Positions 1-13,590 are shown, numbered from the stretch's first letter. The stretch: 64,000 nucleotides of DNA from Phaffia rhodozyma (GCA_014706385.1 JACGZH010000001.1:868001-932000); one strand, 5' to 3'. The notes: generated from the letters alone by a model not told the origin. Numbers and translations: made by a program.

Positions 1-3000
1 AGGAAAACAAACTGAGAAGATCAGCGTTGCTGCCAAAGCTTCTGATCAGGAATAAAGACTCACGAAAAGTGCTGAACTTAACATGCAACCAGACGCTATG
101 AAAGGCATTTATAGATCGAGAGAACTGTATTTCGAACGAGATTAGTTCAAGGTATAGCTTCAGATTCGAGAGCCAGTGAGACTCTCAACTCACCTCGTCT
201 AGGTACTTGTAACTAAAGGATGGAAAAAAGATCATCAGGCAAACTTATTCTTGGCTCCTGCAAAAGAAACTGTGACCGACTTACTATTCTCCAGCTCTGA
301 CTAACGACATCGTTCGGTCGTGCGACGGACTATAAATGCCAGTCAGAAACATATCAGACACTGAGTATATCTGAACGCACTAGAAAGGACTGTAAACAAG
401 ATGACAAACGCACTACAGGACGTCGTGTGCTGCCGTCATCGTCTGCGTCAGCTCCACTAAGGCCTGAACGACACTCGCAAAATCATCCTGTTCACTAGGT
501 ATTGGTCGAAGAGACGGAAAGTTGATCGAAGCGATATTTTCGGTGAACTGCAGAAAATTATAGAATAGCACGCATCAGCGCATCTTTCGATGGAACAAAG
601 AGCCAACTTAGAGTGAAACAACAATCAGGACCATACGCAAAGACCAGGCCCACGAGACCAAAACGCCTTTCCTATACGAAGAGAAATATGCCTATCGAAA
701 ATGTAACAATCTGATATCGAGTCATGCACATTGAAGAATATCAGAAGTCAACAAGACGACGAAAAGGCGTTTGGTATAAACACAGATCGCGAACAGGAAA
801 ATGGAAACGCACATGTCCATGCTAGTCTGTCTCTCTCTATGCTAGGAGTCGAATCCTCGGTTGTTGAGATGTTCATTGTTTTCTAGCGTTAGATAGAACC
901 GTAGACATATATGAAAGTTAGAGATAAGATAGCTACCAGCCTCGGCTTCAGATGATCGAGAACATGAGACTTACTTGATCCAAACCTAACAGATATCCAG
1001 TTCTATTGTGCAGGGATTGTTGGAAGTTCAAGATTAGATAGACTTCAGGGCAAGTGGCGGGATTTGGAAGGGGCTTGTTGAGAGGTGCTGACCTGACGGC
1101 ATGTCCGACTAGATACCAACTTTGAGCTGATGATTGTTCATCACAAAGAAATCAGTTTACGTCTTTCCAGATATTGATGTTTCAAGTCAAACCCAAAAGA
1201 ATAAAAGACGTGTAGAAAGAAGAGAGATAGCATCAGACGAACTAGATTCATCCCACTGTTTTGAGCCTTGGTCATCTTTCCCTATGCTTGGCCTTGGTAC
1301 ATTCTCCGAGAGGAGGAGCATACCTTAAGATAAGCGCGCATTCAAAAGAAGTAAATCCGTCAACACTGAACTCTTCTGTACGCAAAACGTCGGCGCGCGA
1401 TACACTCAGATCAAAACTCTGGAAAGAAAGACCAACTTTCGACGAATCCAACACAAGCGTCCCGGCCGTAGATGACGGTGTCGACAATGTATTCCTATGG
1501 TGGTTTCCAAGGCATCAATTACTACCTCAAGGTGTTCACGTAGATAAACAGTCATTCACATGGGAGAATCACTCACAGATATAACCTCCCATACGAGTCT
1601 GTGGATTTCTGGACGTGACGTATCGTATCTAGACGCTATACAAACCACGGTCGCAAGTAGTTGCTTCTCTTCTTTTGCAAAAACTCGAAGTTGGGAGCTC
1701 GTTTTCGGAATCCTCGAGGAAGGTACCATTGGCTTTTGATTGGAAAGCATCGTTAAATTTCCTTCGAACTGAGCATCGGCACCATACGATTGAGAGACGT
1801 CGCACATTGGAAAGTGACTTACAAATATCTGATGATGTCTGCTGAAGAATTGATCTACGTATACTTTGATCGACTCCCAGTCGAGGCATCCTCTCTTGAC
1901 TAAATCACAGACAAATTCATCGTCGGCCAGGTTTTCCTCACCTCTCTGACCTCCCAGGTGATCATCTCGTTCCCTTTTTGCTGATCTATCTTGTTCAATT
2001 CCTCTTCCGGATTCTGAACCGGTAGTGTTCAATAAGCCTTCTCTGTCCTTGCCTTCTGAAGCGGTTCCAGGTTCAGATTTGGAAGAAGTAGGCTTTCCAG
2101 TCGCTGTTCTAGCGAGCAGACTCAAGGCATCAACCTCGTTGGCCATTCCTCCGGTAATGAAATTCTCTTGATCCGTTCGAGCTTCACCCATAACACTAGC
2201 ACTGGGTTGCATGTCGGCCGAAGAAGAGGATATTGAGTGTGTTCGATCATGACCGCCATGTGGCTGTAAGGTTGATTGCGAGGGGGAAAGTACGGGTGCA
2301 TAGATCGAGCGTGAGGATTGTAGATATCGAGGCTGAGGTGATGGTATGCTCGACATATCTGGCCGATCTGACGGAGGTCTGGAGTAACCAGATGATGAAG
2401 GAGATGTTTGGGAAGTACCTGTGTTGGGGACCCGAGTATACGAAGGCTGACGTGGTGGAGCGTTGGGTCCGTAAACTGAGCCCATTCCCGAGTTTGAGCT
2501 AACTGTATTGAGTGTCTCAGTCGAGGAAGACCGGATGGCTGGGTGGGCTCGTCCCTGGTGTTGATTCCTAGGAGATTCATGTGAACTCATCATAGAATAC
2601 TGAGATTCGAAACCTAGTGGGAAGTTTGTCGATGACGCAGGAGATCTGAGTTGTGGATATGCGTACTCATTGAGGGAGGGATGAACAGAGATTGATGTAG
2701 ATTTCGAGTACGCTGGAAAAATAGAAGTGGATGGATGTATAGGGTTGATGGTGGGAGACCTGGACTCTTCTGGCCGGTTGATCGAGTCGGATGAGGAGAA
2801 CGATATACGTCTCTGTCTTTTCGCTGAAGGGGATTCGGTTGTGGATGAGAGACTCATCTGTGGAAGATGAGATGTCGAAGCCAATCCTGATGGTTCAACA
2901 GGGTTCATGGGAGGTGATGGTCGATGTGAGCCGAAGGACTTCGCCCTAGCTTTGGTTGTCAGATTCCCGCCTCGCCGAGATGGAAGAAATGTGCATTCTT

Positions 3001-3517
3001 TCTATGAGAGATTAGAGCAGCACAATCGCAACCAAAGGATGGATCAAATTTCAGCGCACGACACGATCCGAATGCAACGAGTGTACGAAACGTCATGTGC
3101 ACTGAATAATCGAAGCAAGATGAACATACAGATTCACGTTTGCATCTGGCACAAGGCGGGTCCTTTGGATAGTTGACATCTCCCAGGTCACATCTCGCCT
3201 TTCGAGTCTACGAAAATAAACCCAGACTTATGACTCAGCTTGTCTGGCGATCGATTGAGATATTGAACAGAGAAGATGACGACAGACCCTGCAATTTGTG
3301 CATGCACGGTAAGCTCTTTTAGCTTTGTCTCTCTCGGCCTGATCAAGCAGGTATATTATAGTCAGTGCACGTAAGAAGCTTAAGAAGCGCGATCGACTAG
3401 AAGCAAGACCACAAGAAGAACATAGTTCACCTGTGTTTCGGGGTCTGTCGGCCTGTTGAAGTCCAAGTGGCCGGCAGCTATGTGAAAGCTACTTTCTTGG
3501 GTGGGAGGATGATCCAT
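1..3517 (-). CDS. ARO80-like: Aro80-like Zn2Cys6 fungal transcription factor, 3' end beyond left edge
   Basis: Binuclear zinc-cluster activator of the Aro80 type; in yeasts Aro80 drives aromatic amino-acid catabolism genes, but the target here is inferred only by similarity. Start ATG at 3517. Frame-checked exons: 3431-3517, 3288-3338, 3130-3207, 1577-3001. Together they give a zinc cluster at about residues 42-75 with spacing CX2CX6CX12CX2CX6C (RACTNCRTRKARC, then [17 protein letters not shown], then KRESKEC), which is characteristic of Aro80 relatives. A roughly 350-residue Ser-rich linker follows, then the middle homology region. Later short exons read WYLVGHAVR (1093-1126), TGYLLGLDQ (975-1002), [26 protein letters not shown] (about 640-860), [23 protein letters not shown] and [10 protein letters not shown] (about 80-142). 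All are typical of the fungal_trans domain. Exon borders between 1127 and 1576 were not resolved. The gene continues past position 1. Confidence 0.85.
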
Positions 3518-4126
3518 CAGAGGTCTTTGTAGATGAACCTCTTGGGAGGATTCTAACTGGAGGTGATCACGAAACGAGAGATACCTAGGTTTAGGAAGGC
3601 TTGATAGACACCTTCATCAGAAAATAGAAGGGTATGCAAAATTCAACACATTAGAATATATGAGGAGTCTTCCGAGTCCGGTCCGACAAGAGAAAGTAAG
3701 ATGAGAATATCATTGTACGAACGATTACGTTTCTTTCGCTCCTTTCCCTAGTTCGCTCCTGTCTTTCTTCTGCCCCTCTTCAAAGTGGTTAAGTTAGCTT
3801 GTAAGATTTAGGATGAGTGGGTTCGTGTTCTTGCAATGTCTTCTCAACCTTCTGGGTGTTAGTTGAGGAAGCTTTCTCTTTTGGCATCCTCGACGTCCTC
3901 CCGTTCAGGATAGATAGATCGGTAGATCGGGCCGGTAGTGCGATATATGTGGGTAAGCTTCAAGTCACGTGCAAGCTTAATTTATAATATTCGAAAACCT
4001 TAGCTAAACCATAAACTCTTACGTTTTTCGAATGCAACTTACCAAAAAAATCTCCTCTCATACCAATTGACCTTTGAACAAGACACGATACAGCTACACT
4101 TGCACGTCTAGATATCACTCAGCATC
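3518..4126. promoter_or_regulatory. Divergent intergenic region, Aro80-like gene / UTP13
   Basis: About 610 bases between two start codons on opposite strands, so it holds both promoters. The part near UTP13 has the pyrimidine-rich stretch and CATC-type start context common in this window. No coding potential was seen. Confidence 0.6.
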
Positions 4127-7100
4127 ATGGACACCAGACCACTGTCCAAGCCAGGGTTCAAGACGAGGTGAGGTCATGACTTGTTGGATTCACTCTAGTT
4201 TTCTGGGCCCGAGCGCTAATGTTAGACGCTAAACAACCATGGTGGTCTTCGTCAATCCACGGCCTTCTCTAGCTATCGATCAAGTCGGCTCATATCCCCA
4301 TTGCATACTCAAGGTCCTGTCCTTCTCACCGCCGATGGACTTCGGATGATCAGTACGACCGGAGAGGACATTCTTCTCACCGAGGTCGAGTCTGGACAGA
4401 AACTTGCTCGAGTTCAAGGTGTTCGTCTCTGCCTCTTTTCGTATTTCTGTTTGATCCCTTCCTGATATTTAGGAAGCTGACCTGCTTGATTCTTGCCTTG
4501 CATCCTTAGGACACCACGGACATCACTTCAATGTCTATCTCCCGAACTGGTATACTTGCCGTCTTTACTCGTTCACTTACCTTACGGCTGTACGATCTGA
4601 ATCAACCGTTCACTCCACCGCCTGCTCACCTTCCTCATCTTCCTCCCTCCCTTCCCCTTCTTCGACAAACCGCTCGATCCCACCCTTCTCCTATTCTTGT
4701 ATCCGCCATGGACCCAACGTCGACACTTCTCGCTTCCGGTTCTGCTGACGGAATTGTCAAGGTCTGGGACCTCACTGGAGGATACGTCACTCATCTCTTC
4801 CGTTCCCACGGTGGACCGGTCTCTGCGCTCGCCTTCAATATTCCCCGATCCGGGCCGGCAAAGGGCAGACGAATGGAGCTTATCACAGGTTGTGGAGACA
4901 CAAAAGTCAGAGTGTTTGACTTGAGTGAGTCTTCTTCCAACGGAGGCAGACCGAGAGCCGTGCTAGACGGCCACGTAAGCGTTGTTCGTGGACTGGGCGT
5001 TAGTCCAGACGGACGATGGTTGGTTAGCGGTGGACGAGACAAGGTTGTCCTCGTTTGGGATCTATGGGGAGGCGCAGACGACGGTTGGGAACGTCTCTTT
5101 ATGAAAGGATCCGCTGCGAAGAAGGGAAAAGGAAAGGCACTTGACGTTCAGTTGGTCAGAACTATCACCGTATTGGAATCCATAGAGTCTGTCGGAGTCA
5201 TCTCGGAGGACACAATCGTCAAAGGATTGAACGGACCAGTCGGCGACAAGTTGATTTGCTGGACCGCAGGTGAAAAGGGCGTCGTCAAACTCTGGGATGC
5301 ACAGATGGGAACGGAAGTTGGAGTCTTGAAGGGTGCGGAGGGAGTAGATTTGGTGGACGGGTCAATCGAGGCTGAAGAGGGAGAACAGCGAGGCATTGTT
5401 GACGTGCTGTAAGTTGACATTTGGGGTTATTTCTCTCCTACGAATTGAGCCTTACGCGGGAGCTTCATACGATAATCTAACTTCTCCTGCCTTATTCTGT
5501 ATGGCCATCAGATTTAACTCCACTCTATCTGCTCTCATCTCTGTTCACTCAGACCAAAATATTCTCTTCCACTCTCTCTCCACCTCTCGAATCACTCGTC
5601 AGCTCATCGGCTTCAATGACGAGATCATTGATTCCCTCTTCCTTTCCCCTAATCCTGCTGAACGGGATACCCACCTTGCGTTGGCCACCAACTCTTCTCT
5701 CATCCGAGTTTATTCCACCAAGACGTTCGACGCTCGACTTCTCGCCGGTCACTCGGACATGGTCCTTTGCCTAGACAAGTCCAAGGATGGTCAGTGGTTG
5801 GTCAGTGGAAGCAAAGATCGAACTGCTCGAATCTGGGCATGGGTCCCTTCCCCGTCGTCTGCCACTGGAGGTAATGACGAAGGTGAATGGAGATGCGTAG
5901 CCGTATGTGAAGGACATGCAGAAAGTATTGGAGCAGTCGCGTTCTCTCGAAAGCCTTCAGATCAAGCGACTGACTCGTCAGGAAAAGCAAAGTTCCTCTT
6001 CACCGCTTCGCAAGATCGAACGATCAAGATGTGGGATCTCTCTGCTCTCGACACATCCATTCATGGTTCCTCCTCTTCGACACCTGAATCATCGGGCGAG
6101 GTCTACAAACCTCGATCGATCCTGACTCAAAAGATTCACGACAAGGATATCAACTCACTTGATCTCGCGCCTAACGATCGATTGCTTGCTTCTGGTTCGC
6201 AGGACAAGACTGTCAAGATCTTCCAGGTGGAATATGCTGCGCCCAAGAAGGGAACAGACGCTAAAGCCACAGGTGGAGTTCATCAGGTCGGAACATGTAA
6301 GGGACACAAAAGAGGAGTCTGGAGTGTGAGGTTTAGCAGAACGGACAGGGTTCTGGCTACTGGAAGTGGAGACAAGACGGTCAGAATTTGGAGTCTGGAC
6401 GATTATACGTGTTTGAAGGTCTGTCTTTGGTTCTCTCCTTTTCCTTTCCAGATCTAAAGTGCGTTCTGTTGAATCTATCATTATTTGTTCTTGATTGTTC
6501 CGACAGACATTTGAGGGCCACTCAAACTCTGTGCTCCGAGTTGACTTCTTGTCTCAAGGTCAACAGCTCGTTTCTTCCTCCTCAGACGGTCTTGTCAAGC
6601 TGTGGAACGTGAAAGACGAAGAATGCGTCAGCTCGTTCGACAACCATGAGGATAAGGTCTGGGCGCTCGCTGTGAGTGAGGACGAAAGCACAATTGTTTC
6701 TGGAGCGGCCGATTCGGTCGTAACGTTCTGGACGGACTGCACAAAGGCCGATGAGGAAGAGAAGATTCAGGCCAAGGAGAAGGAAATCGTCAAGTAAGTA
6801 GCAAAAACTCAAGCTCTCGAAGCGGATCTGTCGATGAGACAGTCACTCAATCAATTGCTCTGTTTCTTTTTGAATTATCGCAAATAGCGAGCAGAACTTC
6901 CACAATTATGTCGCTTTGAAAGACTACAAGAATGCAATCCTCCTCGCTTTGTCGATGTCTCAACCCGGTAGACTCTTCAAGCTCTTCTCTACCGTCCGAT
7001 CCTCCCGACCCCCAGCGCCTCCTACTGCTTCCCTTCTTACTTCTTCCTCGTCCTCCTTCACATCGATGCAGAGTTCAGATGCACTCAGTATCACTGGTTC

Positions 7101-7647
7101 AGCCGCTGTCGATCAAGTCCTCAAAACTCTCCCTCCTCTCGAACTCGTCAAGCTTTTAGGACACATTAGGGATTGGAACGCTAGAGCAAAGACATCACCT
7201 GTCGCACAAACGGTTCTTCATGCGATCTTTAGACTTCGACCTATGGACGACATCGTCCAATCGTTCTCCAAGGCTTCCGCACAAACTGCTACTGCTCTAG
7301 CAGCTGCTACTGCTAACCAACCTAATGACGAGGACGAGGATGAAGATGATAAGAAGCCTGCCAAGACTAAGAAACCGACGGTCGGACCGAAAGTCACGCT
7401 TGATCTGGGAGAGATGATTGCGGGTTTGGTACCCTATACCGAGAGGTATTTCGACAGAGCCGAGCGAATGGTGCAGGAGAGCTTTGTCTTGGATTTTGCT
7501 TTGAGTGAGATGGATGGTGGACTTTTCTTCGGAGGCGGGGCAGATGATGAACTCGCTAGACTGTTGGAGGGCGTAGGAGAGGAAGAAGTAGAGGTGAATG
7601 AGTTGCGCTCGGCAAAGGTGTCGAACGGAGATGTAGATATGGAATGA
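4127..7647 (+). CDS. UTP13: U3 snoRNP WD40 protein Utp13 (TBL3)
   Basis: Component of the UtpB module of the small-subunit processome, acting in the nucleolus on 18S pre-rRNA. Six exons: 4127-4167, 4273-4420, 4510-5408, 5512-6418, 6508-6794 and 6888-7647. All phases agree and the predicted protein is 1013 residues. The N-terminus (KTSYRSSRLISPLHTQGP) and the early DTTDITSMSIS segment match Utp13. At least eleven WD repeats are visible by their GH...WD/VKLWN/VRIWS endings, in two tandem propellers. The last exon encodes the Utp13 C-terminal helical domain (NYVALKDYKNAILLALSMSQ, TERYFDRAERMVQESF), with an acidic EDEDEDDKK insert. At exon 2 the GTTCGT donor at 4421 is chosen over GTGTTC at 4419 because only it keeps the frame. 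The protein is longer than the yeast one (about 817 residues) because of loop insertions. Confidence 0.93.
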
Positions 7648-7822
7648 TCTCAATCTTTTTATTTCCAAATTTCTCATACTTTTTGAAATCAACTTTCGAC
7701 TCTGGTGGGATAGCGAGAGCCCTTAACCGTAACATAAATCAGTCAAGGTTCATTGTATCGTTTTTGTCGTTCAAAAGAATTGAGAATGAGCTGCCTGGTG
7801 AGAACGAAACCCCTATGCCCGG

Positions 7823-9420
7823 CTACAGATCCTTCGTAGTCTCCAACTTCTCGTTCTTTCCTTTTCCCTTTCTTGTCTTTCCCGCATTCGTCTTCCCAGG
7901 TGGTGTCGTCGGTCCCGATTTAAGCTCCTCGGCCAGAGGTGACGTAGACCTCGTTCGAGTCATGGGCGGTACGGGTAAAGAAGCATTCAAGGGGTTGCTA
8001 TCCTTTTTAGAAAGTGAATTAGGAGAGGGATTGAAGAAGCCACACTTCGGGCAGACGTATTCTGAATATAGATAAAGCAAGTTCAAACGAATGATGAAAA
8101 GCAATTATAAATTCAGGCTAAAACGGTATGCGGATGTATTATCGCTTATCATTAGTACTTGGGATAGGAAAGAGACCTAACGTACGCATATCACCCCACC
8201 GAGCTTCCTCAACTAGGCCGTTCCACGTGAAGCACTTGCCGCAGACTAGCGCAAACTTACCCATATCACCCTTCGATCCACCAGCTTCGTCCCCCAATAT
8301 ATAATCCGCCGCTCTATCGAACAATGTCTTTCGAGGCGGTGTCGGAGGGGTGACTGGTTGCATTCCTCCAGACGCAAACAGAGCAGACGACATATGAGGT
8401 CCGCCAATGGCGGAAAGAGGTGTCTGAGGGTTCATTCTGTTGATGGGTGTACCGATGAGATCGGCCGAGGGTGTGTTGGGTTTTATAGAATTAGGTGAAG
8501 GAGATCCAGGCGTCGAAGGTTGTAATCGAGGATCAACAGGAGGTTGAAACGCGCCTCGTTTGCGAAGGTTGGCCTGCTGTTGTTGTTGTTGTAGCTTGGC
8601 GGCAGTAGGCGAAGGAGCTTCGTCGTATCTTTCGAGAAGGTTTCGAGTGGAGTAATAGTTTGTTTTCTTCTTGATCTCTTCAATTGTCGTTCTTTGTCTT
8701 GCTCGTAGATCACGAAGTTGCTTTTCTACAAGAATTTCGGAGAAGTACCAAAAAAAAAAGAAGACATTCGATTAGTCAATCAACACGCTGATGAGACTGA
8801 TGGATCGTATTTGGTTTCCCTTACCTTCAGATAGCTCCTGCCGGGTGTACCAGGCTTTCACAGTTCGTCTTATGAATATGATACTATCATATTCGACACA
8901 GGTGAGCGTTTGCAACAAAGTGTTTGATTGTCAACTTTCCTCAGCTAATACATCACACAGTACGAGGAAACCTAGAAAGAAACATACACGATAGGCCCTA
9001 TGAATGCGGGAAGAGCAAGGATGATGATCCCGCCATACGACTCAACCAAACCTCGTTCGTCATCCGACTCCCACTCATCCGGTTGACTGTTGAAGCCCAT
9101 CAACCCAAGAGGGAGATAGTCGATCCACCAGAGCAACGCGTAGAGAATCCAGAAGCCAATGAGGTACAAGGTAACCAGAAGGGTCGAACGACGCTCTCTG
9201 AGCTTGATCTCGGACAGATGCTGCTGTTTGTCCTGGATGGATTGGGACAGAGTCTGGAGCAAGGTCTCGTAGTCGAGCTCCGGCTTCTAAAAAAAAAGCG
9301 GCAAAAGAGCACGCGTTGAACGGGAAACGAGAAGAGAAATCGTCTTTAAATATAATCGAAAGCCATCTGGTCAACACATAGACGAAAACCTACTTTCTGG
9401 AACCAGCTAAAGACACCCAT
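7823..9420 (-). CDS. LNP1: Lunapark, ER junction-stabilising membrane protein
   Basis: Lunapark stabilises three-way junctions of the tubular endoplasmic reticulum. Five exons: 9394-9420, 8988-9286, 8825-8883, 8186-8725 and 7823-8061, all in phase, 387 residues. The N-terminus MGVFSWFQKPELDYETLLQ matches the family. A short coiled coil (QDKQQHLSEIKLRERR) precedes two membrane segments (LLVTLYLIGFWILYALLWW and GGIIILALPAFIGPIVIIF). A second coiled coil contains the family signature EEIKKKTNYYSTRNLLERYD. A Ser/Pro-rich spacer follows, then the C-terminal zinc ribbon: LFDRAADYILGDE, CGKC, then VCPKCGFFNP. The four zinc cysteines are all present. The GT of the strong donor GTATGT at 8987 and the acceptor at 8884 restore PIVIIFIRR. 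Confidence 0.95.
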
Positions 9421-9828
9421 GACTGGCACGAAAGAACCACCGAACGATGCTGGAAGAAGAGAAGAGAATGAGAATGATTTGGCGTGTGATGGTCTGTTGG
9501 TTGTCTTCAGTCGGGTAAAGAAAATTATGTGGCCAAATATTCAAAATCCCAATGACATAAGCCTGACAACTACTTAGACGCGCTCATCGCCGACCTCAGC
9601 GAAGATATATAGCGAACTCGTCGGTGAGCTTCCTCTAGACTTATGTTCATTGGACAGTGCTAATGCAACCGGAGGCATGTTGAGAACGGTTCCTTCATAT
9701 TAACCATACAGAATACAAGATACAAGATACAAGAAGTACTATTCACAGCGAGATGAACGTATCTTTAATCACATATAAGAGGTTACGAATGCTATAACAA
9801 TCACTTGATAGACTCCGAAGACAGGAAA
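9421..9828. other. Intergenic spacer, lunapark promoter and PRM1 3' flank
   Basis: About 400 bases between two minus-strand genes. It must hold the lunapark promoter and the PRM1 3' untranslated region. A short ATACAAG triplication (imperfect) lies near 9714-9736. No coding exon was recognised. Confidence 0.5.
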
Positions 9829-12800
9829 TTAAGGGTGGTAATGAAATGTGCGGGAAGGTGTTGATTGCTCATCCAGATCATCGAAAGGTGTCCGGAATGG
9901 GTCCTCTATGTTATTGGAACGACTCGAGTTCGAATGCGCCCCTGCTCTCGAACCAACTGGCACGAACGAAGTCAATCTCGATAGTCTGTTCGTCCGCGAT
10001 TCCAGTGCGCTCGGTTTGGTGGCTGGTGCACAAGTTGGTGTCATGGCCGTACCATATCGAGCATGAGGAGCTGAAAGGAAACCTGAGTACTGAAATGGGT
10101 AGATCTCTCCAGGAGAAACCACGACATTGGCCATCAGGCGAGCATTTGGTAGTGAAGATGCGGGAGGAGAGAGCAGAGAATGATCCGGATGCAACGTCAG
10201 GCGAAGAGAATCATTCTCCTCAACAGGATCCTTTGATTCTTCTATCGTTTGAAGACTCCTAGTGTTTTCCTGAAACCTTCTCTTGGACGGACCAGCACTG
10301 GCTCTTCCATCTACGATTGCGTTCCCTGTGGACCTGGAAACCCAAGCATAGGCCGAATCTCGTGGCTGACCTCCTTCTAGGTCGAAGTGCGAGTTCTGTC
10401 GCGATTGGGATGTAGGAATTTGAGGAAGAGGTCGAGGAAGAGATCCATCTTTGAGACCATCTTCTTCTTCGATATTGATTGAGTTGCGCCGGGTGAAACT
10501 CATTTTGACAGGGGAAGACTGGAACGCTTCCCGTAAAATTTTGATTTTCCGTACAGGTGAGGCAGACAATACGAAACTCTCTCTTTCCTCATCTCTACCG
10601 TCGTGGCGCCGGCCGAGCCATTCGTTCACCGCTCTCTTGGCACTATAAAAATGTCGAGTTGAAGGAAGTTTTTCGGTCCGATATGTTCGTTCTTGTTCTC
10701 GAAGTTCCAGCTGTGCTGTCCACCAGATAGTCAACAGACCACCAAGGAAGACGATCACCCAAAGGCCAATGAAAACGAAAGGAAGAATCCGAGATGTCTC
10801 AAGAGACTTTTTATACGACGAAATCATGCGTTGGACAACTCCAGGATCAGAAGGATCATCGGAAGACCCTAGCGCTGCAGTAGCGATAGGACGAACTAGA
10901 GCATCTGAAGATCTATGTCATGGAAAGTAAAGGATCACACCATATTAGAAACAGCGACTGACGATAAGGTAGGGAGTGAAGTTTAATTTTACGCGTTCGA
11001 TATAGCAAACAGATCAGGGTCTATCGTGGATATGGAGAAATGTGCGTTCTCGTTGATCCATGTTAGCGCTTTCTCGAGACTTTCGACTTTGGATCCTACG
11101 ATGCAATATAGAAAATTATTTATCGGTCCGGAGAGGATAGTGGAACCAAAGGTGACATTGACAGCCTCGCCAACGAGAGCATAGAACTCTACAAGTGTCT
11201 CGCTATGATGGGAGACGCCCAAGAGAGAGAAAACAACATCAGCATGATTTTAGCGTATATGGGTCTACTTGATGATCAAGGAAAATTTACTCACTTGAGG
11301 ACAACCGTTGTGGTGTTAACCCAAGTTCCAAAAAGCTCGTCATCCATGAACGTCTGAACCTGCGCAATATCCTCATTGATATCATTCGCGAATATTAAGC
11401 CTCTCTCCGCCAGTCTAGCGTTCAGTTTTGAGGTCATCGAATTTGCCATAGAATCTATAGAGTCATTCGCGGTCTCTTCGGCTGACCTGCTAATGGCATC
11501 GATGGCTGCGATTTGAGCTTGAATGGAGAGGAGACTGATGATCCCCATTGCGAGTGGCATCAACGCAAGTGGATGGGTGATGAGCGCCACTTTTTTTTCC
11601 GAGATATACAGAACGATACAGTAAGTTTATAGAACGAGATATGAAATAAACATATCTATATGTACAAAGCAAATCGATCAACTTACCAAACCACTTGCTT
11701 GTTCTTTGGTTGCGCTCTCCCAGCTTTCTCAGCTTCTCCAATCCTTTGTAAGTCCACACAGTAACGATTCCGTTTTGACTAAGGTGTATGAGTTCCATCA
11801 AGTCTTCGTCGGTGTATAGTTTCCCTTTCTCAAGGGTACTTCTAGATTGGTTGAAGAGATCAATTCGTTCTGACATAGACTTGTACCGAAGACGTTCAAG
11901 ATACAGGAGGACAGCTATCAAGATCACGCTGGGGTGTACGAGAGAAGGGAACATGAGCATCTCTTGACACGCAAAGATCGAGAAAATGACAAAGCGTTTG
12001 TTACCCAAGAGCAGCCAAAATACCCACACCCCATTGAGTAATTTTATCCAGGTCCTGTCCGAGATCGTCGATGAATGTCAGATCCAATCCGGTACAGAGA
12101 TCGGCAGAAGAATTCGCGGACGAGACAGCAAGAGACGTCACGTTAGCCGTCCGGGAAGACGGAATAAACGTATAATTAGACGTGGTCGTATTGATCTTGA
12201 GGATCATTGTGTCAAACGGCTGGTCGATACTAGAGTATCAGAGAAGACTCGAGAAATCTAAGTGCTCACGAGTCGGAGAAGAATTTCGCTCAGGTCAAAG
12301 AACAAAGGAAACTAACAACGCATCCAATTTAGTTCTTATGTCGTCCAAAGTTGGCAAAGAGCTATTGAGTTTATAGAGTTCGGCCTCTAGAGTGGTTCCA
12401 ATTGTGACATTCTCCAACTGGGATAGCGCCGGTATAGAAATTTCGGTTACGTTTAGGGTCACATCCTGCCAGATATAAAACAACATGAGTAGAACTCAAC
12501 GTTAGTCATTTAAATGCTTGAAAAAAAAAAGTTAACAAATGACCACGTACAACAAGTTTGGTGACAAAATTGATGCTTTTTACAGCTGCTTGAGTCACAG
12601 TGTTGAACGCGGTTACTTGGGATTGTATCAAGAGCCGAATAGTATTCAAGGCAGATTTCACAGCGTCGGATATCTATTGGTTGTAGGGTATAGGTATTAA
12701 GTATCTGCTCGAGCTGCTGAGGATCTGATATGCAAAGTCTACTGACCTCCGAGACGGCAAACATGATCAAGGCTAGACCTCCGAACACGACGAGCTCTAA

Positions 12801-13437
12801 ACAGCACAGATAGGTAGACCTGAACGTGTCTATCAGGAAAGTGATCACAGCTTCCAATACTGTTATACTAAATCAAAAGTGACGACCAATCTATCAGATC
12901 GAGAACAGAGACTGATGATCATACGAAACAGTACAGAAAAAGACTGGCTCACATCATGACGAGCCCTTTGCCAACCCCTCTGACGCTGGCTTGAACCGCT
13001 TTCGCTGTCGCTTTCAGACTCTTTTCCTCGAGCAAGCTGGGTATGGCCTCGAGTGTGCCCAGCGCTTTCTCTGCTGCAAGACAGCCTGCCATGATCTCCT
13101 TCTTGGCGTTCGTGACCATGCTGTGGTTCTGAGTCTTGAAAACTAGGAGCGTGACAAGAGCAATGATTATCCCCAGTACGGGAGGCGAGAGCATATTGAG
13201 CGCCAACAGCGCAGGAGGATTCAGGTAAGGTGGAAGATGGTCTCCGACTGAAGCGTGTGTCCCATGCGCGGGCGATTTTTCAAGATGAGTGTTCAAGGGA
13301 TTTTCATTCGGATCCACGGGCTGCATATCTAGGTGGTTATACTCATAAGAGCGATCGAACGGTATGTCCTCTGTATTCGTTCTATGCGCTGAGAAACGAG
13401 GACTGATAGTTGGACGTGTGTAGTTTGGAGTCCACAT
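9829..13437 (-). CDS. PRM1: Plasma-membrane fusion protein Prm1
   Basis: Prm1 is a multi-pass membrane protein that promotes plasma-membrane merger during mating-cell fusion. Nine exons: 12953-13437, 12747-12867, 12551-12673, 12317-12465, 12005-12229, 11687-11928, 11295-11589, 10993-11202 and 9829-10912. All phases agree; 977 residues. Membrane segments: LSPPVLGIIIALVTLLVF, LELVVFGGLALIMFA, GVGILAALGVILIAVLL, ITHPLALMPLAMGIISLL and PFVFIGLWVIVFLGGLL. Family landmarks: the SLPTLDDIRTKLDALF loop, TLVEFYALVGEAVNVTFGST followed by LEKALTWINENAHF, and many NxT/S glycosylation sites in the extracellular loops. A basic, Ser-rich cytoplasmic tail of about 290 residues follows the last membrane segment. 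The ATG at 13437 is the first in-frame one. Exon 7 uses an AAAAAAAAG acceptor. Two Prf1-box-like sequences lie upstream. Confidence 0.9.
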
Positions 13438-13590
13438 AGTCGTCCGGACGAGAGATGGCTGTGTGAGCAAAGTGATCAGTAATGGTGGTTTGGGAGAAGA
13501 AATGGTCAGCAAGATACATGATGAGGACTCATTGATCAGTCTTCAGTTCAACAGACCCAACTGCAAAGGATCAGGATGAGAAACGAGGGA

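Noticed and set aside
840..870. GAGTCGAATCCT resembles a tRNA B box
   Set aside because: It lies in a coding exon of the Aro80-like gene, and no cloverleaf could be folded around it.
1440..1510. [13 protein letters not shown] read from the minus strand looked like the Aro80 VGTVEGLLLLSEW motif
   Set aside because: It runs into a stop at once. A neighbouring segment ([10 protein letters not shown]) fits the same motif in a frame compatible with splicing, so the assignment stays open.
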